Assembly: GCA_030710605.1 (NCBI GenBank)
Contig: CP092880.1
Span: 10,444,208-10,508,207 of the forward strand
Source: Cordylochernes scorpioides
Taxonomy: Eukaryota; Arthropoda; Arachnida; Pseudoscorpiones; Chernetidae
Direction of reading: 5' to 3'
Length of the DNA: 64,000 nt
In this document: positions 56,009-64,000 of the stretch, one piece after another
How the letters are laid out: every line of letters starts with the position of its first letter
Numbering within the stretch: position 1 is the stretch's first letter
The notes under the pieces: generated by a model
Told to the model about the DNA's origin: nothing
What the model saw: only the letters and a program-made list of their open reading frames with translations
Databases searched by the model: none
Position numbers and translations under genes: made by a program

Positions 56009-56325
56009 TTTTTTTTTTGCTTATCCCTAGTACACGTGGTACAGGCCATGATAATCATGGTGGGTAGTTAGCGACTGCTTTTTACTGTAAGCGCACCACA
56101 TGTCTACACATGTGAAAGCAGCTTGACTTTGCACTTACAAATGTGCTAGAGCCCCGTTTGGTTACTTGCACTCGCTGGTGGGGTTGGACTTTTGCAAGAA
56201 TCGGGGGGGGGGGGGGCCATTGGAGCATTTTTTTTTTTTAACAGAAAAAGTGTCCAATGCGGGAATCGAACCCGGGTCGTAGTGGTCGAAAACCAAACGG
56301 TTTAACCAGCCTTCCACCGACCCCC
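56009..56325 (-). mobile_element. SINE-A
   Basis: Complete minus-strand copy with a G tract of about 13 at 56204 in the body. Confidence 0.82.
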
Positions 56326-56484
56326 CAAGATGTCAAGCCCAAATACCTTCTGACATTTCAGTATCAGCAGAGTACATGTACTGTAATCTGATGAAGACAA
56401 AACAAGCTCTTACTGAAATGTCACATAGAGAGAATTTATTTGGTAAAAGAAAGGAAACTATTTAACATATACAATTTTCTCTTT

Positions 56485-56612
56485 TTACAAGAAAATAAAA
56501 CCTAATCCAAATAAATTAATAGTGTGTGATGTTTCAGTAACAACGCTGTTAATTTATTTTGATTAGTTCTTATTTTCTTGTAGCTATAATCTATAATCCA
56601 AATTGTGCTTTT
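56485..56612. mobile_element. Foldback F1 fragment
   Basis: aaataaaacctaatccaaat, agtaacaacgctgttaa, gattagttcttattttc and ccaaattgtgc. Confidence 0.6.
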
Positions 56613-56846
56613 CCATTTTCTCTTTTAATTTTTTTAATAAGCAAATTTCTTACTGTCCTCACTGCTATGAAAAAATGTATATTGGGAAGGCTTAGCTCAT
56701 CAGAAGTAAACCCTCCCAGTGGTTCCGCCAATTTGATCCACCACACCACTCAAATATTGTATTGGTCTGTGTTTATATAAATCTGACTAGAGAGAATTTG
56801 TGGTTGAGGTATTTAAGGAAACTGTGGACAGGAGAAATACAAATAC

Positions 56847-57016
56847 AGTAGAACTACCTCCCTGTAAAGGACAACACCTAATTGCAGAACCAAAGTGTCC
56901 TTTAAGGGAGAGGTGTCTTCTTACCGGAGACTTGCTAATTGGTAAAAATGGTAATTTTGTAAATGAAAGCTGTCCTTTATAGAGAGGTGGCCTCTAATAT
57001 GGAGTTTCTACTGTAC
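56847..57016. mobile_element. pogo-like MITE, complete
   Basis: Inverted ends CAGTAGAA/TTCTACTG with flanking TA; about 168 bp. Internal gtgtcctttaagggagaggt. The best-preserved member of the family here. Confidence 0.7.
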
Positions 57017-57112
57017 AAGCAAAAAGTAAGACAGGTTGGTTCCTAAGACAGGGTTGAATAAATTTTGCTAAAATAAACCTAAAAACTATTCTATCCCATG
57101 CAAATTTAATGA

Positions 57113-57155
57113 TCTACAGTCCACTGCTCTGCCAACTGAGCTATCGAGAGGAAAT
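57113..57155 (-). tRNA. tRNA-Tyr 5'-half fragment
   Basis: On the minus strand ctcgatagctcagttggcag ... actgtagatc matches the 5' exon of tRNA-Tyr through the anticodon; no 3' half follows. A pseudogene fragment. Confidence 0.65.
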
Positions 57156-57465
57156 TTAATGATGCTCTTATACTATAGGATATATACATTTACCTTTGGG
57201 GGCATAACAAATTTAGAAGTGAATGAGTTGACAGGGTCAGAGGCCTAAGAAAACTAAATTAAAGGAAAAACAAAATGGCTACCACTAAAAATTAACTCAT
57301 AAGACAGGAAAGAAAGCTGGATATGGTTTGGAATGGTTCCAGATCTGCACATGTTGACATCAAACAGATGGCCCATTAATTTTTGCATCTCTTTTAAATG
57401 GAAGAGAGGAAGTTTGTTTAATATGTCCCCCATCAAACATGTATCTCATGACATCATCTGTCAAA

Positions 57466-57815
57466 CTCCGCCTTTGCCGGTCCCAAGCACGGATGAAAAA
57501 GGAGGAGGGGGAGCAGCAACAAGCTTGCTAAAAACCTGGGCTCAGCTGGCCCGGCTGATAGTATCCTGTAAGGGCTCCTGATCCAGGGATACAGGATGAG
57601 CAGTGTTTGTACTCCATGTTAGGAGTGGCTGCACATGGCGTCGGTTCCTCATGTCAGAGGCGGCCATTTCTTTTGAAGCTAAGTTGGCCTGCCACTGAGT
57701 ATTGCTCTCAATCTTAATGACAAAAGCAGACACTTTTTACTTCAACTAGTCATGAAGTCTCAAGCATAACAAACTTGTTACCCTAATATGATTGAGTGGA
57801 GATAAGAAAGAAGAT
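57466..57815 (+). mobile_element. SINE-C
   Basis: From ctccgcctttgccggtccc to ggagataagaaagaagat. Confidence 0.8.
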
Positions 57816-57852
57816 CTAATTGTCAAAAATGTTACTATGACACAAGATATAT

Positions 57853-58030
57853 ATTTTTTACTTATCCTATATATACATGGTACAGGCCATGATAATCATA
57901 GTGGTGTGTTGCTGATTGCCTTTTTACTGTAAGTGTACAACATGTATACACATACAGTTTGACTTTGGCAGTTACAAGGTGCTATAGTCCTGTTTGATTA
58001 CTTGTCTACACTGGTGGGGTTGACTTTTAC
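57853..58030 (-). mobile_element. Diverged SINE-A body
   Basis: tttttacttatcctatatat, caggccatgataatcatag and actggtggggttgact, with the head missing. Confidence 0.55.
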
Positions 58031-58351
58031 AAGAAGGGAGTGGACTGTGAATCAACTGTTGCATAGATGAAGAGGTGATGGTGAGATCTAGTGTTTGCGG
58101 AGTTCCGCAGGAGTGAGATTCTATTTAAAAGATGAGAACTTACAACAGGTGCTTATTTAAAGATAACCCCTGCAACCATTATTTTTAGGCTCATGGGTGG
58201 TTCTACGGTACTGGAGAGACACAGGTGTTAGAACTGGTGTTGACAATCTAATAATGAAAGAGGAAATTGGCAAAAGGAAGTGAGTGAGAAACACTTCCTT
58301 GATTAAATGACGTCTTCCAAAATTTTGTATGGGAAAATATGTTTTCAATTA

Positions 58352-58469
58352 CAGTCAAAACCCCATTATAACAACATCCCTTGGGGGCTAAGAATTTAAT
58401 ATTTAAAACTTGATGATGTTATAACAATGTTTCTGTAATGAAATAGTCTATTATAACGAGATTCCACTG
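58352..58469. mobile_element. Short pogo-like MITE
   Basis: cagtcaaaaccccattataa and ttataacgagattccactg are inverted and flanked by TA. Confidence 0.55.
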
Positions 58470-58484
58470 TAATATTCCTAAATA

Positions 58485-59788
58485 CAAGGTATGTCCCATA
58501 AGTTCCCGGACTGGGTCCATAAAAAAAAAAGGTAAGATTTTTTTAAAAAATTTTTATTAAAACTTTTCAAAGTAATCCCCCCTTGCTTCAACGCACCAGC
58601 CCCATCGTTTCTTCCAATTGTCGAAACAGTTTTTATAAGCCTCTTTTGGAATGCTCTTCAATGCTAACGGCGATTTTTCTATTATGTCATCCCTGGTGTC
58701 AAAATGTCTTCCTTTTAGAACTGCTTTAAGTTTGGGGAACAGGAAAAAGTCATTTGGTGCGATGTCTGGGAAATAGGGTGGTTGAAGTAGAATTTGTGTC
58801 CCGTTTTTCGCCAAAAAGCTAGTCATCAAGTGCGCTGTGTGAGGGCGAGCATTGTCATGGTGTAGGATCCAGCCACCATTAGTCCATTTTTCTGGCCTTT
58901 TTTTTCGAATCGCTTCCCTTAGACGGCGAAGAATCCCCAAATACATATCCTTGATAACTGTTTGGCCTGCAGGAAGATATTCGTGATGAAAAATGCCCTT
59001 TTTATCCAAAAAAGCGACCAGCAACACCTTGTTTCTGGATTTCAATAATCTGGATTTTTTGGGTCTAAGCTCACCCTGACATCTCCACTCGGCAGATTGA
59101 TGCTTGGTTTCAGGATCATAGCCATAGACCCATGTCTCGTAGCCTGTGATGATCTTGTCTTTCCATTCCGGATCCGTTCTTGTCATTTCCAACATGTCCT
59201 CACAGGTTGCAAGCCGACACAGTTTTTGCTCATTAGTGAGGAATCTTGGGATGAATTTTGCAGGAGTCTTTTTGATTTGGTTACGATCCTTCCAATCGTT
59301 GTTTTAGAGATGCCTGTGTCTTGCTCTAGCTCCAGCAAAGTGGTTCGAGGATTTTATTTTATCAAATCGGTGATTTTTTGCACATTTTCATCAGTCCTTT
59401 GAAATTTTTGGGCGTCCTTGACGAAGATCATCTTCAATGGAAATTCTGCCAGCTTTAAATCTAGAATGCCATTCAAAAACAATTGTTCTCTTTGGGGAAT
59501 GCTTTATTAAGCATTTCAAAAGTTTCGGTTGCTGATATTTGAAGTTTCACACAAAATTCTATGCAAATCCTCTGCTTCAATTTTCGTTCCATCGTAAAAT
59601 CGCCGCAGCGCTATGTGTAACCTTTAAATAAATTAGAATAACTTTGGGGCGCGTGCACGTACCGCCTCGATATTGGTACCACCGTGTAGCCAGATATTTT
59701 TTCTATAATAAACAGTCAAATTCATTTACATTTTTCATTTATTTATTTTTTTATGGACCTAGTCCGGGAACTTATGGGACATACCTTG
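58485..59788 (-). mobile_element. mariner element, 1304 bp
   Basis: Terminal inverted repeats CAAGGTATGTCCCATAAGTT, TA at 58483-58484 and 59789-59790. Carries a transposase gene on the minus strand. A different mariner lineage from the 29456 element, judged by its ends. Confidence 0.92.
58557..59590 (-). pseudogene. mariner transposase, inactivated
   Basis: An open frame of 212 codons (58557-59195) covers the catalytic half: GYETWVYGYDPETK, HHDNARPHTA, PYFPDIAPNDFFLFP, ending ...GDYFEKF. In the mariner family the first motif is GDETW; here the catalytic Asp is Tyr (codon tac near 59145). The DNA-binding half upstream (to about 59590) is recognisable but out of frame in places. Inactive by both criteria. 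Confidence 0.88.
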
Positions 59789-59790
59789 TA

Positions 59791-60210
59791 CATTCATTAA
59801 AAAAAACACCAATTTAATTACATTCTCAATTTAAAAGTTTGCTCATGAAAGTATCAAATTGAATTACTGAATGCATCAATGGTACCTGTTGTATATGATA
59901 ATCTTATTAAAGTTATGGGGGGAAATATGTTTTATTTAAGAAAAGTTAATAAATTGAATGTATGTAAAGTTAATTATTGTAAGAAAAAGTTTTGCATACT
60001 TTATGTGTATATAGTGTTTTTAGTTAGTTGAGTGTAATCGTGGGATAGAGACATGATGGTGTAGGCATGTTTTGTGTTAAATCTTAATCTTGGACAAAAT
60101 CAAAAATGATGTGATAGAATTCAACCCCTCCAAAAAGAGATCACCTCATCAAGATATGGTAAATATCAGTGGCTTTAGACAGTCTTTCATGGAAGGTTTA
60201 TAGGAAATTT
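59791..60210. other. 5' intron/flank, unassigned
   Basis: AT-rich sequence after the mariner; no gene or known repeat seen. Confidence 0.4.
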
Positions 60211-60362
60211 ACTGCATAGATGAACCCTGTTATAACAAAGATGAACACCGTTATAACAACAACATTTGGGACCAAGCTTTTATGTCATTGTGGCTGCAGT
60301 TAAAACAATGTTATAGCCAAGTTATAAAAGAGAGGCTGTTAAAATGAGAGATTCCATTGTAT
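60211..60362. mobile_element. Diverged pogo-like MITE
   Basis: ccctgttataacaaagatga and gagagattccattgtat resemble the 58352 element. Confidence 0.45.
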
Positions 60363-60422
60363 TTTACTACTCGATGTTGAAACAAACAATTTGATCAAGA
60401 TACTAATCAACCATGAATAGAA

Positions 60423-60760
60423 TCTCTTCTTCTTTCTTATCTCTACTCAATCACACTAAGGTATCAAGCTTGTAAAGCTTGAGACTTTTGATGGTGTCTG
60501 CCGGGGAAGAGTAGAGCTCATCAATGGATGAGTCAATACAGTCAATAATGTGTCTTGGGGTTGCAGGCTGAGAATTGCACTTAGTACATAGTGGGAAAAC
60601 CTTGCAACCATTCTGGAAAGTCATTGTCCGTAGATGACCAGACTTAAGTCTGGAAATCAAATACTGTTGTTCTCTTGGGAGGATGAATAGAATTAAATGT
60701 TATAATAGCTAGCTACCTAGATATATCCCAGGTTCCTGAAGTGTTGAATGCCAGCTATAC
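60423..60760 (-). mobile_element. LINE-2 3' fragment
   Basis: 5'-truncated LINE, minus strand. The frame ISRLKSGHLRTMTFQNG, knuckle CTKC...PRHIIDC, ends SLKLYKLDTLV, then tgattgagtagagataag and GAA repeats. This 3' end, including part of the coding terminus, is the 3' end of SINE-C. A 5' piece near 60709 (tcccaggttcctgaag) recurs at 63842. Confidence 0.8.
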
Positions 60761-60924
60761 CGGATCAAACCTTGATTAGCTGTCAACCCAGTGCTGGTTT
60801 CTGTATCTTTGCCCATCATCAGTACACTGTATAGGTTTATTTGACAGAGAATCCTTACTAGACCAAATTAATTTAGCTTGGAAACAAAATGTCAATAAAA
60901 AGTATAATTATGAGAAGCAATAAG

Positions 60925-61008
60925 TTGTTTAAGCATAATTTGAATTATAGATTATAAACACAAAGTAATAATATTTACACACTATTTATTTGGATTTGAT
61001 CTCATTAC
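60925..61008. mobile_element. Foldback F1 fragment
   Basis: gaattatagattataaacac, then ttacacactatttatttgga; core deleted, SINE-C follows. Confidence 0.5.
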
Positions 61009-61019
61009 TTTGAGCAATA

Positions 61020-61393
61020 TTAACTCCGCCTTTGCCGGCCCCAAGCCCGGATGAAAAAGGAGGAGGGGGAGCAGTAACAAGCTCGCTAAAAAACATGGGT
61101 TCAGCTGGCCCGGCTGATAATACCCTGTAAGGGCTCCTAATCCAGGGATACAGGATGAGCAGTGTTTGTACTCCATGTTAGGAGCGGCTGCACATGGCAT
61201 ATGTTCCTCATGTCAGAGGCGGCCATTTCTTTTGGAGCTAAGTCAGCCTGCCACTGAGTACTGCTCCCAGTCTTAATGACAAAGGCAGATGCATTCTACT
61301 TCACCCAGTCATGATGGTTGTCAAACAGACACCATCAAGGGTCACAACTTGATACCCTAATATGATTGGGTGGAGATAAGAAAGAAGAAGACC
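61020..61393 (+). mobile_element. SINE-C
   Basis: Full length with the 10-bp duplication TTGAGCAATA (61010-61019 and 61394-61403). Ends ggagataagaaagaagaag. Confidence 0.86.
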
Positions 61394-61403
61394 TTGAGCA
61401 ATA

Positions 61404-61739
61404 AGTTCCTTTTAATTTGCCATAAAACAAGGAGAGCATTCAAGTGAAGGTATCTTCAACCAACCTAACAATAAATGAGAGAGGTCCTTTATTGTTAGGT
61501 TGTTTAAAGAACCTTTTGTTGAAAGTTTTATTACTAAATAAAATAAACGTATTGCTTATCTTCATTGTTGGATCTGTTATTTATAGATTTCTAAATTCAA
61601 TCTTTATTTATACTAAATAATCCATGTCAGTAATTTATGCTGATGCTTTGGCAAAATACAAGATAATTCAAGATAAGGAAAGATCAAATATGAGAAATAA
61701 ACTCTCTCTCTCTCTGAGAGAATAATTACAAAAACAATA
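61404..61739. other. 5' intron/flank, unassigned
   Basis: AT-rich; includes a short (TC)n run at about 61703-61715 and caacctaacaataaa facing ttattgttaggttg. No gene seen. Confidence 0.4.
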
Positions 61740-61973
61740 ACAAGGCTCTGAATGAAACACTATAAAAGAATGTCAATACATCCAGATGGCACAAGAACCT
61801 ATAGGACATGCAACAATTGTTCTGGTGTGGAACTAACACCTACCCACATATTCTTATGTCCAACAATGGCTGCAGCCTTGCAGAAAATTGACATGGACCC
61901 AGAGCAGCAGCTTTACACACCCAAGATAGTGGACATTGCGACTGCTGTGATAGAGATGTATGGAGACATCTGA
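61740..61973 (+). mobile_element. LINE-3 C-terminal fragment
   Basis: Frame MKHYKRMSIHPDGTRTYRT, knuckle CNNC...PTHIFLC, then KIDMDPEQQLYTPK and VIEMYGDI before a stop. Same C-terminal plan as LINE-1 and LINE-2 but a distinct family. It opens the tandem array that follows. Confidence 0.75.
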
Positions 61974-63806
61974 GGTTCTTCATTGGACACGACAACAACA
62001 ACAGAAAATTGACATAGACCCAGAACAGCAGCTTTACACACCCAAGATAGTGGACATTGCGACTGCTGTGATAGAGATGTATGGAGACATCTGAGGCTCT
62101 ACATTGGACACGACAACAACAACAGAAAATTGACATGGACCCAGAGCAGCAGCCTTACACACCCAAGATAGTGGACATTGCGACTGCTGTGATAGAGATG
62201 TATGGAGATATCTGAGGTTCTTCATTGGACACGACAACAACAACAACAGAAAATTGACATGGACCCAGAGCAGCAGCTTTACACACCCAAGATAGTGGAC
62301 ATTGCGACTGCTGTGATAGAGATGTATGGAGACATCTGAGGCTCTTCATTGGACACGACAACAACAGAAAATTGACATGGACCCAGAGCAGCAGCTTTAC
62401 ACACCCAAGATAGTGGACATTGCGACTGCTGTGATAGAAATGTATGGAGACATCAAGGTTCTTCATTGGACACAACAACAACAGAAAATTGACATGGACC
62501 CAGAGCAGCAGCTTTACACACCCAAGATAGTGGACATTGCGACTGCTGTGATAGAGATGTATGGAAACATCTGAGGCTCTTCATTGGACACGACAACAAC
62601 AACAGAAAATTGACATGAGCCCAGAGCAGCAGCTTTACACACCCAAGATAGTGGACATTGCGACTGCTGTGATAGAGATGTATGGAAACATCTGAGGCTC
62701 TTCATTGGACACGACAACAACAACAGAAAATTGACATGGACCCAGAGCAGCAGCTTTACACACCCAAGATAGTGGACATTGCGACTGCTGTGATAGAGAT
62801 GTACGGGGACATCTGAGGTTCTTCATTGGACACGACAACAACAGAAAATTGACATGGACCCAGAGCAGCAGCTTTACACACCCAAGATAGTGGACATTGC
62901 GACTGCTGTGATAGAGATGTATGGGGACATCTGAGGTTCTTCATTGGACACGACAACAACAACAACAGAAAATTGACATAGACCCAGAACAGCAGCTTTA
63001 CACACCCAAGATAGCGGACATTGCGACTGCTGTGATAGAGATGTATGGAGACATCTGAGGTTCTTCATTGGACACGACAACAACAGAAAATTGACATGGA
63101 CCCAGAGCAGCAGCTTTACACACCCAAGATAGTGGACATTGCGACTGCTGTGATAGAGATGTATGGAGACATCTGAGGTTCTTTATTGGACATGACAACA
63201 ACAACAGAAAATGGACATGGACCCAGAGCAGCAGCATTACACACCCAAGATAGTGGACATTGCGACTGCTGTGATAGAGATGTATGGAGACATCTGAAGC
63301 TCTTCATTGGATACGACAACTACAACAGAAAATTGACATGGACCCAGAGCAGCAGCTTTACACACCCAAGATAGTGGACATTGGGACTGCTGTGATAGAG
63401 ATGTATGGAGACATCTGAAGTTCTTCATTGGACACGACAACAACAACAGAAAATTGACATGGACCCAGAGCAGCAGCTTTACACACCCAAGATAGTGGAC
63501 ATTGCGACTGCTGTGATAGAGATGTATGGGGACATCTGAAGTTCTTCATTGGACACGACAATAACAACAGAAAATTGACATGGACCCAGAGCAGCAGCTT
63601 TACACACCCAAGATAGTGGACATTGGGACTGCTGTGATAGAGATGTATGGAGACATCTGAGGCTCTTCATTGGACACGACAATAACAACAGAAAATTGAC
63701 ATGGACCCAGAGCAGCAGCTTTACACACCCAAGATAGTGGACATTGGGACTGCTGTGATAGAGATGTATGGAGACATCTGAGGTTCTTCATTGGACACGA
63801 CAACAA
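61882..63806 (+). repeat. Tandem array of LINE-3 3' ends, about 16 units of ~121 bp
   Basis: Each unit repeats gaaaattgacatggaccc ... gatagtggacattgcgac ... atctgaggttcttcattgga and a (CAA)n linker of variable length, so spacing varies from 118 to 126 bp. The first unit is continuous with LINE-3 coding sequence. Later units keep KIDMDPEQQLYTPK-type coding plus stop. Minus-strand 69-codon frames are by-products of repetition. Confidence 0.9.
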
Positions 63807-64000
63807 CTAAATAATCCTAAATCTCTCTAGGGATATAACCCAGGTTCCTGGAGCGCAGAATGCCAACTACCTGGGGAAATCTCTCTAAATTCAATTATTG
63901 TATTATATAAAATATTTTAATGCATAAATTCAATATTTCTATGAAAATAATTCTATTCCAGAATCTGTTATTTTACTACATTGTGCTAATTCAAGTCAAT
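63807..64000. other. Right edge, partial LINE-like motif
   Basis: Contains taacccaggttcctggagcg, shared with 60730, then AT-rich sequence. Nothing else recognised. Confidence 0.4.

Noticed and set aside
61840-63806. Series of ~69-codon minus-strand frames
   Set aside because: By-products of the LINE-3 tail array; the true coding relation is on the plus strand with the LINE C-terminus.

Overview
This window is eukaryotic, an animal nuclear locus. It has GT/AG introns, SINEs and LINEs with target-site duplications, mariner, piggyBac and pogo-like DNA transposons, and an intron-containing tRNA-Tyr. The LINE C-termini carry an RNase H end followed by a CxxC...HxxxC knuckle, a style I associate with arachnid LINEs. 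An invertebrate, possibly a chelicerate, is my best guess at low confidence.

The only host protein gene I can support lies on the minus strand and spans almost the whole window. It is a STARD3/MLN64-type gene: a four-helix MENTAL membrane domain, an FFAT-like linker and a START lipid-transfer domain. I assembled 11 coding exons whose phases all agree (228+87+78+54+127+102+80+150+99+182+85 nt = 424 codons). They run from a probable start codon at 53653 down to an exon at 352-436. The last START residues lie beyond position 1. Inferred role: sterol binding and transfer at late endosomes, tethered to the ER.

Layout: 1-1458 holds the last exon seen and a piggyBac relic. 1459-18898 is copy 1 of a block of about 17.5 kb with exons 5-10. 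18899-18998 is a run of 100 N. 18999 to about 37060 is copy 2 of the same block. 37100-53425 holds exons 1-4 and their introns. 53657-64000 is 5' intron or flank filled with repeats, a second mariner and a LINE-tail array. The N gap, the block ends and the broken frame that tandem exons would give make an unmerged haplotype (false duplication) the leading explanation. The two copies then act as an allele comparison and reveal at least eight insertions present in only one copy, many with empty sites and target duplications.

The repeat content is the most interesting part. Two SINE families share their 3' ends with two different resident LINE families, and three SINE families end in GATAAG plus a simple repeat. 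Foldback elements with variable 9-18 bp target duplications carry a hairpin resembling a hammerhead ribozyme core, pointing to Penelope-like retroelements. A 319-bp satellite is inserted between A and T without target duplication, as a Helitron would be. One intron has 45-50 tandem copies of a unit containing its own exon's 5' splice-site sequence. A LINE 3' end is tandemly repeated 16 times.
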